Positions 49,055 through 58,869 are shown, counted from the first letter of the stretch. The stretch is DNA of 64,000 nt from Mesostigma viride (GCA_009746045.1 RPFO01002024.1:53697-117696), one strand, 5' to 3'. Numbers and translations: made by a program. The notes: generated from the sequence alone by a model not told the origin.

Positions 49055-49178
49055 TCGGCCCGCCGGCGGCGACACGTCCGGGACGACACGAGGGCGGGGG
49101 TCCGTCCGGACGACACGTTCGCGGATGGAGGGGTATAAGGTCGCGGGCCCGGGCACCCACGGACCGAGCGGAGTCAGG
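49055..49178. promoter_or_regulatory. Promoter region with CGACACG sites and candidate TATA
   Basis: Three copies of (G)CGACACG(T) at about 49070-49105, with GTCCGTCCGGACGACACG, then GGGGTATAAGG at 49130-49140, about 40 bases before the ATG. It is the clearest classical TATA-box arrangement in the block. Confidence 0.45.
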
Positions 49179-50781
49179 ATGTCGTCCAAGAAACGGAGGT
49201 CGTGCGAGGATGGGGACTGCACGACGCGAGCTTCGTACGGCCACGCCGGCGATCGACGTCCGTCTAGGTGCCAAACACACAAAAGCCCCGACATGGTCAA
49301 CGTCATTAACCGCCGATGTGCCGACCCGGGATGTGATCGACGACCGTCATACGGCCATGTCGGCGATCGGCGGCCGAGTCGATGCGTTACGCACCGACTG
49401 CCCGACATGGTCGACGTCCAGCACCGCCGATGTGCCGACCCGGGATGTGATCGACGACCGTCATACGGCCATGTCGGCGACCCCCGTCCGTCTCGTTGTT
49501 CCGTACACAAAACGGCCGAGATGGTCGACGTCCAGCACCGCCGATGCGTCGAAGAGGGCTGTGATCGACAACCGTCATACGGCCACGCGGGCGATCGGCG
49601 GCCGAGTCGATGCGTTACGCACCGACTGCCCGACATGGTCGACGTCCAGCACCGCCGATGCGAGGAGCCGGGGTGCGATACAATACCAGTCTACGGCCGC
49701 GTGGGCGACCCCCGTTCGTCTCGTTGTTCCGTACACAAAACGGCCGAGATGGTCGACGTCATTAACCGCCGATGTGCCGACCCGGGATGTGATCGACAAC
49801 CGTCATACGGCCATGTCGGCGACCCCCGTCCGTCTCGTTGTTCCGTACACATGACGGCCGACATGGTCGACGTCCAGCACCGCCGATGCGAGGAGCCGGG
49901 GTGCGATACAATACCAGTCTACGGCCGCGTGGGCGACCCCCGTTCGTCTCGTTGTTCCGTACACAAAACGGCCGAGATGGTCGACCTCGTTAACAAACGA
50001 TGCCAGGAGGGCGACTGTGGCGTCAAGGCGTCTTATGGCTTGCCCGGTCACGCGGCGGCCCGGTGTGCGCCCCACAAGCGCCGGGGGGACGTCAGGCACC
50101 CCCGCATGCGATGTTCCGAGTGTCGCGAGCTCGGCACGCGCGACCTGGAGGGCGTCCGTTTTTGCGAATGTCATGCGCCCCCGGGCAGCCGCAACGTCGC
50201 GCTCCATCCGTGCGTCGTGTGCGGCCTGGACGACATCCTCGACGCGTCGGGTCGCTGTCCGACGTGCGACCCGGACCGCGCCGCCAAAATCGCCAAGCGT
50301 CACGAGATGCAGGTGAAGGCGTTCCTGGACTCGGAGATCGCGGCGGGATCCCTCCCCGCCTACGAGACGCACGACCGCATGATCGACGGCGGCGCGTGCG
50401 TCCGCGTCCGTCCGGACTTCGTGTGGGACGCGGCCACGCATATGGTGGTGCTCGAGGTGGACGAGAACCAGCACATGCAGTACGCGTGCGAGTGCGAGCA
50501 GGCCAGGATGGCGAACGTGGGCCAGGCGATGGGCATGCCGACGCTCTTCATCCGGTACAACCCCGACGGCTTCCGCGCCGACGACGGGGGGCGCGCGCAA
50601 ACGGTCGGCCTCGCTCCTCAAGCGCATGGAGACGCTGAAGTCGTACCTCCGGTGGTGCGCGAGGCCCGAGGCCAGTCCCGGCAACCACGGGGCGTTCGTC
50701 CGGGCCGTGTACCTGTACTACGACGGGTGGACGGACGCGGCGCCCGAGTGGCGCACGGTGGTCCCGTTGGACGCGCGTTGA
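49179..50781 (+). CDS. EsV-1-7 repeat protein with nuclease-like C-terminal domain, frame broken in a G run
   Basis: From the ATG at 49179, eight repeats of about 38 residues follow (residues ~8-300), each C-x4-C-x16-C-x2-H. This is the EsV-1-7 motif known from an Ectocarpus virus and the brown-algal IMMEDIATE UPRIGHT protein. Seven are almost identical at DNA level, so the array expanded recently. A short Cys-rich segment follows. Near residues 405-465 lies R-x-R-PDFVWD...VVLEVDENQHMQY...FIRYNPDGF, a giant-virus domain resembling PD-(D/E)XK nucleases and often joined to EsV-1-7 repeats. At the G6 run 50586-50591 the frame breaks; one G fewer gives a sensible end with a stop at 50779-50781, whereas the unshifted frame wanders to 50963. 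Confidence 0.8.
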
Positions 50782-50794
50782 CCTCCGCGAGACC

Positions 50795-50915
50795 GCCTGC
50801 TGGCGCCCGTCACGCGCGAAACTGGCCGCTGGCGTCCGCCACCCACGCGATTGGCCACTGGCGTCCGTCACCTACGGATGTAGCCACTGGCGTCCGTCAC
50901 GCACGCGAGTCGCGA
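50795..50915. repeat. Short tandem repeat GCCACTGGCGTCCGTCAC
   Basis: Four variants of (A/G)CTGGC(G/C)(C/T)CCGTCAC(C/G) at 36-37-nt spacing between converging genes. It has the same flavour as the promoter minisatellites elsewhere in the block. Confidence 0.6.
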
Positions 50916-50970
50916 ACAGGTCTGCCTACGTGGGTACTCGTTGCATGCACATGTGAGAGATAGGAATTGT

Positions 50971-50987
50971 ATTTATTATGAATAAAT
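50971..50987. terminator. ATTTATT-ATG-AATAAAT palindrome
   Basis: A 7-bp inverted repeat in the gap between the convergent genes ending at 50781 and 51011. Confidence 0.5.
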
Positions 50988-51010
50988 AAGCGATTACAAT
51001 TGATAAGGCC

Positions 51011-52048
51011 TCAGAGGGACATGTCTCTGTATTTGAATCCGGAATTCGCTTTGTCTTTAAGGTCCGCGATGCGGTTGTGGATGGCCGAATGACCCGCCCG
51101 GCCCGCCGAGGCGCACGCCTTGTCCACGGTCGACAGCGCGAAATGCGAAAAGCGCATGGCGCGGGCGCAATACTCCTGCCCCTTGGCCTCAGGGACGAAG
51201 GGCAGCAGTTTGGCGAGCATGCGCTCGTTCATGAGCGCGAGGGCCATAGCCTGGAGCCGGAGTCCCGCCCTCTTGTCCAGCTGTAGCGCCAATTCGGCGT
51301 CGTTGGGGGCGATCCTGTCCAGGCAGGCGTCCACCGCGTCCCTCTCCGCCCGCGAGGCTTTGCAAGTCGATTTGAGCTCGCAGGGCTTGCGCCAGCCCTC
51401 CTCGATCTCCGCGTCCCGGATCACCCTCCAGACCATGTCGTTTTCGTGGAAGCCGGCGAGAGGGGCGCGCGAGGGCTGCTGTCCCCAGGCCTTGGCGGGC
51501 GCGACCACCATCAGGGGGTAGACGGCCTTGGCCTCCTCCTGCGGGTCGATGGGCTCCAGGGGCGCGGCATGGGGCTCGCGGAGGCCGGGGAGAGGCGCGA
51601 GGGTGGCGAAGGAGGCCAGGCCCGCGGGGGTGGGGAAGAAGCGGGGGGCCGGCTTGCTGACGGCGAGCCTCCTGGTCGTTGGCACCGGCTGCGGATTCAG
51701 CAGCCTCTGCGGAGGGGCGGGGGGCGGAGCGGCGGCCATCGCCAGGTCGGCGGCGACGGCGGAGGGGCGAAAGGAGGGGGGCGGCGGCGTCCACATGGGC
51801 GGGGGAGGGCGGGGCACCGGCGGCGGCAGCTTGGGCGCGTTCAGCTCGCCGAGAACCCGCATCCTCATCGCCTGCAGCTCCTCGAAGGTGGCCGGCTCCC
51901 TGTGATTCTTGGCCTTCTTTCGCTGAGGGCGCGTCGTCGCGGGTTCCTCGTCCGCGATCACGTAGACGACCCTCACGGGAGCGGGGTCCGCCCTGGGGCG
52001 TTTCTTGATCGGCACGGGCTGGAAAGCGGACCTGGGAGTGGAATCCAT
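51011..52048 (-). CDS. Viral protein with Pro-rich N-terminal half, unknown function
   Basis: A 345-aa protein from the ATG at 52048; 35 further in-frame codons upstream lie in promoter sequence. It starts with a basic patch (IKKRPRADPAP and RPQRKKAKNHRE, NLS-like). A Pro/Ala-rich stretch runs over residues ~70-170. A helical C-terminal domain from ~205 has five cysteines and ends SGFKYRDMSL. No family is recognised. The NLS-like sequence suggests a nuclear product. Confidence 0.5.
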   Translation of the reverse strand: MDSTPRSAFQPVPIKKRPRADPAPVRVVYVIADEEPATTRPQRKKAKNHREPATFEELQAMRMRVLGELNAPKLPPPVPRPPPPMWTPPPPSFRPSAVAADLAMAAAPPPAPPQRLLNPQPVPTTRRLAVSKPAPRFFPTPAGLASFATLAPLPGLREPHAAPLEPIDPQEEAKAVYPLMVVAPAKAWGQQPSRAPLAGFHENDMVWRVIRDAEIEEGWRKPCELKSTCKASRAERDAVDACLDRIAPNDAELALQLDKRAGLRLQAMALALMNERMLAKLLPFVPEAKGQEYCARAMRFSHFALSTVDKACASAGRAGHSAIHNRIADLKDKANSGFKYRDMSL

Positions 52049-52269
52049 AGCTTTTCGATCGTGTTCGTCGCGTGTTCTGAGGTGTGGTGCCCGGATGGCG
52101 CGGAGGCTCGACCTTTGTATCCGCGCGGCTCTCGTCTGCCCGTCGGCGACCAATGGGAACGCGGCGTGTAGGAACGACGTTTATGGCGTGGGAGCGCCGC
52201 GTGGCACGGCAATACCCTTCGATCGGTCCGTAACCGCCTGTCGGGTGGACGGGTCCAATGGGCGCCGCG

Positions 52270-52735
52270 GGGGCTTATCCGCGCGGCCCGTAACCGTCCC
52301 ATGGAAATTCCGTAACCGCCTTCTGGAAGCCGCGCCGCCCGCCGTGGACCACAGGAATCCGCCACGCGGCCCGTAACCGTCCCACGGCAGTTCCATAACC
52401 GCCTTCTGGAAGCCGCGCCGCCCGCCGTGGACCGCGGAATCCCGCCACGCGGCCCGTAACCGTCCCATGGAAATTCCGTAACCGCCTTCTGGAAGCCGCG
52501 CCGCCCGCCGTGGACCACAGGAATCCGCCACGCGGCCCGTAACCGTCCCACGGCAGTTCCATAACCGCCTTCTGGAAGCCGCGCCGCCCGCCGTGGACCA
52601 CAGGAATCCGCCACGCGGCCTGTAACTGTCTCATGGAAATTCCGTAACCGCCTTCTGGAAGCCGCGCCGCCCGCCGTGGACCGCGGAATCCCGCCACGCG
52701 GCCTGTACCTGTCCCACGGCAAACAGTAACCGCCA
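52270..52735. repeat. 83-nt tandem repeat, five copies, in a divergent promoter region
   Basis: TTCTGGAAGCCGCGCCGCCCGCCGTGGA starts at 52321, 52404, 52487, 52570 and 52653, exactly 83 nt apart. Units come in two subtypes (CCCATGGAAATTCCG and CCCACGGCAGTTCCA). Each has a GTAACCG pair. It sits between divergent genes at 52048 and 52904. Long minus frames through it are artefacts of the period. Confidence 0.9.
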
Positions 52736-52903
52736 GCCGACATGCGTATCGTCCAATGGGACGCCGGGCTCCTGTCCCCGTGGACGATAACCGTGCCACG
52801 GGATCTCGTCGGCCAGAGCGACGAAGGTATATGCACGAAGGAACGCGGATTTCGGGGAAAACGACGCCCAATCCGTCACAGCTCTCTCTCTCACAAACAC
52901 GCC

Positions 52904-53695
52904 ATGTCTTCCGCACAAACCACTTCCGTGCCGATGGAACCGATCTACGGGTTCCGGATGATCATGCCCGTCAAGGGGTGGACGAAGGCCATCGTGAAGG
53001 CCGCCATCGAGCACTCGAGCAACCTTCATAGCGGGGTGAAGCTCTGGGAGGAAAAGACCCGCCGCCCCTTCGCCGTCGTGGCTAGATTCAACTCCTTCTC
53101 CTCCCTGGATCGCAGGATCACGTTCGAATTCGTGGAGTTGGGCACCGCCATCGCCAGGAAGTACCACCGCCCTTCCCCCTCCCAGCCTCGCGTCCGGCCG
53201 GACAAAGAGTTCCTCCTGTTGGCGGTCCTCTTCCGCAAGCACGCGAACGAGGACGGCGTCGTCGACACGTTCCCCTCCTACGTCACGTCCTACCGCATCC
53301 CCGCCGCCGCGGACGCGAGGGGGGTGACGACGGCGGTGGCGGGATCCCGCCCCGGAGGTCCCGTTTTCATCCCGATGCGCGAGTGCATCTACGACGGGGG
53401 GGCGTACCCCAGCAGGCCCGAGTCTCTGCGCGGGAAGTGCTGCGACCCCAAGTGCGAGGAGGAGGGGTCCGTCGTGAGGCTGAAGTGCGGCGGGTGCCTG
53501 GACGCCCGCTACCACTCCCGCGAGTGCCAACTGCGCCATCGCGAGAGCCACAAGGAGGACTGCGGTCCGCTCGCCTTCACGATCAGCTGCCTGTCCGACG
53601 CCCGTCGCGCCCTGTACATGGACACGCTCGTCCTCGCAGAGGACTGCACCGCATTCGAGGTGTTCATGCCCACGATCCGCATGTACGCGGCTTAA
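52904..53695 (+). CDS. MYND zinc-finger protein, third type
   Basis: A 263-aa protein from the ATG at 52904. Residues ~178-220 (CCDPKCEEEG ... CGGCLDARYHSRECQLRHRESHKEDC) fit a canonical MYND finger: C-x3-C ... C-x2-C-x4-[YF]-x3-C-x3-C-type spacing ending H-x4-C. The N-terminal 170 residues are alpha/beta with no recognised motif and are unlike the two paralogues at 41065 and 45594. The finger is expected to bind Pro-rich partner peptides. The gene is driven from the 83-nt repeat region. Confidence 0.7.
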   Translation: MSSAQTTSVPMEPIYGFRMIMPVKGWTKAIVKAAIEHSSNLHSGVKLWEEKTRRPFAVVARFNSFSSLDRRITFEFVELGTAIARKYHRPSPSQPRVRPDKEFLLLAVLFRKHANEDGVVDTFPSYVTSYRIPAAADARGVTTAVAGSRPGGPVFIPMRECIYDGGAYPSRPESLRGKCCDPKCEEEGSVVRLKCGGCLDARYHSRECQLRHRESHKEDCGPLAFTISCLSDARRALYMDTLVLAEDCTAFEVFMPTIRMYAA

Positions 53696-53779
53696 ACCGT
53701 CCTAATCGGTGTAATAAGAAAGCCCTTCCCCCTCCGTGCAATGAGTCCCACTAGACTGGATAGGATTCGCGGCCTCGCG

Positions 53780-54125
53780 GCTGTAGATACGCAAAACGCA
53801 TAGTACGACTCGAAAATATCTAGTACAAGCGGTCGTACGGTAGTACGACGTCACTCCCATGTAGTTCAGAGTAGTACAAACGGTCGTACGGTAGTACAAC
53901 GGCACCCCCATGTAGTTCAAAGTAGTACATGTCGCAAATATCTAGTACAAACGGTCGTACGGTAGTACGACGTCACTCCCGTGTAGTTCAGAGTAGTACA
54001 AACGGTCGTACGGTAGTACAACGGCACACCCATGTAGTTCAAAGTAGTACAGGTAGCAAATATCTAGTACAAACGGTCGTACGGTAGTACGATGGCACCC
54101 CACGCAGTTCAAAGTAGTACAAGTG
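53780..54125. repeat. TAGTAC tandem repeat block 1
   Basis: A ~124-nt unit made of two ~60-nt halves: TATCTAGTACAAACGGTCGTACGGTAGTACGACGTCACTCCC then GTAGTTCAGAGTAGTAC. It is present about 2.6 times. Block 2 at 58870 is related. No gene from 53696 to 54640, apart from this repeat and a transition to lower GC. Confidence 0.85.
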
Positions 54126-54640
54126 GCCGGATTCCGTCAGACGACGGCGCGGGGTGTCAGATTCCCCCGGCGTGTCAGACGGAATCTCCGTGCAGTACAA
54201 CGCGGTACGGGCTAACGGAATCCCACGAGATTCGAGCGCTGCCGACAGATTCCGTGCGCCGACGGTCCCATGTCAGTGCCGTACGACCGATTCGGATCCC
54301 CCGTACGACGCCCTAGTACCTCCGCGTGCCGTGGCAGTTCGCGGACTCGGGCATTTTCGTCTCGGGACTTAGCCATTTTCGCCCAAGTCCCGAGCCAATT
54401 TTCGCCTGGACTTGGTACGACCTGGGGACCTGTCGACCCGACCGTGGAGGGTGACGAATTACATAAATGATCACTCAGCCGGGACGGCATAAATGACTTC
54501 GAGATAGTACCGTTGCTTCGTACTAGTTATTACCGTTGCTTCTGAAGGAAGGCGGAGTACAAATAGCGCAGACCGGTACGTTCGACCGTCTCCGAATTCA
54601 CACCGCCTCCAAAACACGCCCAACAATCTCCCGCCCGACA

Positions 54641-55407
54641 ATGACCAAGGGGAAGAAGGTCGCAGTGACCGCAAAGCCGCGCGTACATGTGAATCGAAAC
54701 GTGTGCGCAGCGATCAAACGCATAAATAAAGTCATTTCCGAGGCGCAGGCAATTAAGGACCTGCTCACCGCGGCCGCCATCGGTAGGACAGACGAGGAGA
54801 CCTTTGCTAAGACGATGGAAGCAGCCGAGGAGGGCTTGTACCACGACTATGAGATCAGGCACATAAGAGATGCTAGATGGTCAGCAGAAAACACCATGCT
54901 GATCCAGGTCCAATGGAAAGGGGGAGACGGCAAGTCGTGGGTGGAAATCGACAGTTTCCACCCCGACTGCGCTGTCTCATTCGACAGATTCGTGGCGTCT
55001 AGGTGGAAAGAGACGCTGGCGAAGGATACCGGGTACACAATCGCCAAGAAGGGGGAGGTCGCCGAGGCCTGGGCGGAGCGCATTGCCGAAGCCCAGGGCG
55101 AGACGTCCCAGGCGGCCTCCCCCCGCGCACCCCCACCCTGTCGGATTTCGATAACTATCCCTCCCTCCCCGTTACCTATTCCTTGCTGGATACTGTTTTG
55201 GATCCCTCTTTAAACATCGACGCAGCCATCATTCCCATGATGGATGCGGCCATCGCGGTGCCTCCACCCCAGGACGAGATGGTGGGCGTCGCGGGCATGC
55301 AGGGGTCGCCACCGCTCTGTTACGAGCCGGTGGGCACCGTGGCCCAGGTGGTGCCGCAGCCGGGGGGTGAGGTGACATGGGATGGGTTCCAGCTGGACAC
55401 AGCGTAA
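54641..55407 (+). CDS. Chromodomain-like viral protein, frame broken in a C run
   Basis: From the ATG at 54641. Residues ~65-125 (LYHDYEIRHIRDARW ... MLIQVQWKGGDGKSWVEIDSFHPDC) follow the chromodomain order: Y-E-[IV] start, a three-strand core with Q-W-K-G, then W-x-x-x-x-x-[FL]. Chromodomains read methylated histone tails, which would suit a virus that acts in the nucleus. After about residue 155 a 6-C run near 55107-55112 separates two frames. The shifted one continues with an acidic Pro/Asp-rich tail (residues typical of an activation domain) to 55407, whereas the unshifted one ends at 55213 in an unlikely Pro/Ile-rich tail. Confidence 0.55.
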
Positions 55408-55842
55408 ACGTAATATTGATTTTAATAAAAGACCTTCCCTTCCACGTGTTCATGGTCGTGCATGTTTACCCACAACAATGAGTTACCCATGACAGTTTCA
55501 TGCCAGGTGGGGTTTTACGTATACTGGCCAGCAAGTAAAAAGGGGTCACCTATGGTTTAGGTAGTATGGGGGTACCAGCCCGTCTCCCACGGGAAACCCC
55601 ACGTGTACCCCCATACTACTAAACCCTAGGGTGACCCCGTCACACCCCCCTGCCGTACACCTGGCCGTATCCTACTACCACGTGACGAGTGGCAGTGTCA
55701 TGGGGGGCTCTATCTAGGCCGCGGGTTCCTATCTACAGTGCTTGATGTGGGTCATTTGCGCGCAAAGGGTTTTTTATTCAATAAATATACAGAATAGTGG
55801 TCAAGTGCCACACAGAATAGAGTAACCGGACCCCGCAAGGTC
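55408..55842. other. Intergenic, with a hairpin-rich core and a shared 3' signal
   Basis: No gene. AATATTGATTTTAATAAAAG follows the stop at 55407. An inverted repeat lies at about 55555-55632: GGTTTAGGTAGTATGGGGGTAC...GTACCCCCATACTACTAAACC. TTTATT-C-AATAAA is at 55773-55785, near the end of the convergent gene at 55843. Confidence 0.6.
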
Positions 55843-56966
55843 TCACTCGCGGTACAGAGGGAGGTCCTCGAGGGGGTAATCGAAAAAGGAGCCGACCCTG
55901 GCCGCGGCTTGGACCTTGAACCAGCTGTCCCCGCGCGCGAACCCGGGGAAGTTGACGGCGCAGGAGCGCTGCTCGCGAGGGCGCAAGGAGGCGCAGAGGT
56001 CGCAGACCAGCCGCACGCGGTCCCTCAGATCGTCAGGGACGGCGAACAGGTTGTGCATGTTGGGGTCCAGGCCCCTGTGGCACTGGCCGCACTTGCGGGG
56101 AGGCCACTCCGGCTCCGCCTTGTCGGTGTTGTCCTCGACCCGCATCGCCATCTCGTGGGCGTCCTTGTCTAAGTGGAAAACCTGGCCGAACTCGTCGCGC
56201 ACCCTGCCATATTGGACCGTGCGCGGGTCGCCCTTGACGTGGCGGACGTTCTCGTTGATGCACCCGGCGAAGAGGACGTTTCTGCAGACCCCGCAGACGA
56301 TGTCGCCGATCCGCAACTCGAAAATCCGGATCTCCATGAGGGAGCGCTGCATCATCGGGGTGGGCTCCTTGGCGATCTTGTGAGCGTAGACCGCCGGCTT
56401 CTTGCAGATCTTGCACTCGCAATCGGCGAGGACGTAGCCGTCAGGAGGGGGGGGCAGGCGCTCCGGCTGGTGCTCGTACCTCTTGGGCACCCATTCCTTG
56501 TGGAACTTGTTGGCGGTCACCACCACGTCCTTGATGGAGGGGTTGGGGCCGAGGGCCTTGATCCTGTTGCTGCAGTCGTTGAGGCAGCATCCCCGGCAGC
56601 GCACCTTGCCGTCCTTCTCGGCGACGACCCCGTTGGGGAGGATGACGTCGCACTGGCTGCAGTTCTTCTTGGGGCACGCCGACACACGAGGCGATGGGGG
56701 TAGTGGTGTGGCGGAGGCCAGGTCCCGTCCTCGTGCAAAGGCGAGGAGGGCTCCGAATCGGACATGAGAGCGTCGAACATGCCGACGGAGCGAACGGGGG
56801 GAGAGTCGGGCTCGACGGCGATAGCGGCTTTCCTCGCTTTCTTGCGGCGAGTGTCGGTGATCCCGGCGGCAAACTCGGGTGGGATCTTGGCATCCTTGAA
56901 TGCGTTGGAGAAAGATCGGGTCTGGCGCCCTGCGATGGGCATATCGGTGAGGATGAGTGGCGCCAT
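55843..56966 (-). CDS. Zinc-rich protein, paralogue A, frame broken at a G run
   Basis: The main frame (55843-56685) has C-x2-C pairs: CSQCD, CRGC, C-K-I-C-K, C-G-V-C, CGQCHRGLDPNMHNLFAVP and C-D-L-C. A shifted N-terminus begins at the ATG 56966. Its last ~60 bases overlap the run around 56696-56700, and it supplies the Ser/Pro/Lys-rich beginning that the paralogue at 57466 also has. Paralogy is clear from KCGQCH-x3...N-L-[FY]-AVP, the DKDAHEMAMRV / DKEADELAVRV block, [SN]WFKV and the order of cysteine pairs. It probably binds four or more zinc ions. Function unknown. Confidence 0.6.
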
Positions 56967-56979
56967 GGCTGGTGGTTAG

Positions 56980-57330
56980 GTTGCTCGCGTTGGTTTGCGC
57001 GTTGGTTCGGTGGTGAGTGCGTCTCTGTGGCGGCGGCCCCTTCTTTTGTCCTGGTTTCTCGTCGGGTCTCCGATCGTATCGTGCGGCTGCGATCGTTCTT
57101 CCAGAACCTTATCGTCGGCGCGACGCTCTCACGACAGTTTCATGTCGGCGCGGCGGTTCCGCGTCGGCGCGGCGCCCGCACGGCGGTTACGTGTCGGCAC
57201 GCGGGTCGGCGCCAAGTCCGAGCCGGCGCGACGCTCGCGTGGCAGTTACGTGTCGGCACGCGAGTCGGCGCCAAGTCCGGGCCGGCGCGGCTCCTGCATG
57301 ACACTTGCGCGGGGGCGGAGTCCGTAGGGT
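56980..57330. promoter_or_regulatory. Promoter region with GTTACGTGTCGGCACGCG repeats
   Basis: GTTACGTGTCGGCACGCG(A/G)GTCGGCGCCAAGTCCG occurs at about 57187 and 57246 (59-nt spacing), with degenerate copies upstream. It precedes the minus-strand gene starting at 56966. Nothing else is seen to 57465. Confidence 0.6.
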
Positions 57331-57465
57331 CTAGATCTAGATACGCGGATGTTCGAATTATCGTGGGAGCCGCGATTCCTATCTACTTGTGCAATGTTTG
57401 TTTGATTAGGGAGCCATGGTTTTCTTTATTAAAAATAGATAGGTTAATCGCCTATTCAAACACTC

Positions 57466-58482
57466 TCATGCAGCAGGGACCTGGCTGCGCCCGAGGGCGG
57501 CAATGTAGTGAGGGCGGTTGATGATGAGGTCGGCCATGGGCACGACCCGCCCGCACTTCTCACCCTCGACCTTGAACCAGTTGTCGGGGCGAGTGTACCC
57601 CTGGAAGTGCATGGCGACGGCCCTTTCGGCGGGCATGGTCTTGGAGCAGTCGAAGCAGTAGAGGATGACGCCCCCGATGGGGTCCCGCGGGACCGCGTAG
57701 AGGTTCTCGAAGTTGAGGTGGACTTTCTTGTGGCAGCCGCCGCAGTCCTTGGGTGCCCACTTCTCGGTGATGTAGGGGTCCTCCTGGCTGCGTACGCGGA
57801 CCGCCAACTCGTCCGCCTCCTTGTCCAGCACGAAGTACTGGCGGAACTCCTCGGCGAAGTCCCCCTTGAGGTCGGTGGTCATCTGCATCCCGCAGGAGGC
57901 GAAGAGCACGTGGTGCTCGAGGGCGCTGTGGTAGCACTTGCCACACAGCAGGATGCCTACGTCGATGGGGGCGAAAAGGCCCGACTGTTTGAGGGGGGCG
58001 CCGTTCTTGACTCCCCTCCTCGCCTGGACGGCCTGCTTGCGGCAGTGGGCGCACTGCGTCTTGGCCGGGTCGTGGCCTTCGGGGACGGGGAGGGGGACGG
58101 GTCTGGCGCGGGTGTAGCGGAAGACATGGCGGCGCTTGAGGAAGTGGCTCACCACGCGGACGGCGTAGCGGAAAGGGTCGTCTCCCCGGTAGCCCTTGAC
58201 GAGGTCGCTGATTTCCTCGAACAGACAGGCGTGGCACGCCAGCTCGCCGGTCTTCTTGTGTATGGCGAGGGCTTCCTCCGGGATGTGCTTGCATCGGTCG
58301 CAGCGAGGCTCTTCGGGAGTGCCGAAGAGGCTGGGCGTCTTCTCCTCGAGCCGCGGCGATGGCGTGACGGGGAGGATGATCTTCTTGGCCGAGGGCTTTG
58401 TCCCCCGGAACTTTGTCATGGCAGGGAGGAGCGCCGGCTTCATGGACCGTGTGCGCACGCCGAAAACGTGGGTGGCGGCCAT
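57466..58482 (-). CDS. Zinc-rich protein, paralogue B
   Basis: A 338-aa protein from the ATG at 58482. Cysteine pairs C-D-R-C (residue ~53), C-H-A-C, C-A-H-C, C-G-K-C, CGGCHKKVHLNFENLYAVP and C-F-D-C are spread evenly, as in a string of treble-clef or zinc-ribbon fingers. Order and spacing match the neighbour at 55843. N-terminus is Thr/Pro/Lys-rich. Intact, unlike its neighbour. It may be a virion or nuclear protein; I recognise no named family. Confidence 0.65.
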   Translation of the reverse strand: MAATHVFGVRTRSMKPALLPAMTKFRGTKPSAKKIILPVTPSPRLEEKTPSLFGTPEEPRCDRCKHIPEEALAIHKKTGELACHACLFEEISDLVKGYRGDDPFRYAVRVVSHFLKRRHVFRYTRARPVPLPVPEGHDPAKTQCAHCRKQAVQARRGVKNGAPLKQSGLFAPIDVGILLCGKCYHSALEHHVLFASCGMQMTTDLKGDFAEEFRQYFVLDKEADELAVRVRSQEDPYITEKWAPKDCGGCHKKVHLNFENLYAVPRDPIGGVILYCFDCSKTMPAERAVAMHFQGYTRPDNWFKVEGEKCGRVVPMADLIINRPHYIAALGRSQVPAA

Positions 58483-58869
58483 AGCTGGTGATAGCTGGGG
58501 ATAGCTGTGCGTCGTTGGTAGTGGGTTCGTTGGGATCGCTGCCCCTGTGCCGCCCTCCTCGCGCATAAGGACTTCCTCCGACCTACACGAAGGTCTCTGA
58601 TTGGTCGGCGGCCAGCGGATGTCGGTCCGTCCGCGCCGGTTCGCCGTTTTTGTCGTGGAAGGTTTTCGCCTCGTCCGATTTCGCCACGCGCCGGGTTGGC
58701 CGCGCGACGTAACTGTCGTGGAAGATTCCGAGGCGGCGGTTACGCTGGGCGTGGGCGGTTACGACACGGAACTGCCGTGGGACGTCGGTTGGGCGACGGT
58801 TTCGTGGGCCTGACACAGGTGGGCGCCGGAAATGACGTGGGACGCCGGTGGGTGGTACGGACATCCGAC

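Noticed and set aside
50600-50963. Unshifted C-terminus of the EsV-1-7 gene
   Set aside because: Arg/Pro/Gly-rich off-frame sequence extending into a tandem repeat, whereas the other frame after the G run gives normal protein ending at 50781.
52181-52916. Minus-strand frames with repeated Gly/Arg/Arg blocks
   Set aside because: Because the 83-nt unit is not a multiple of three yet lacks stops, it opens artificial frames; it is promoter repeat DNA.
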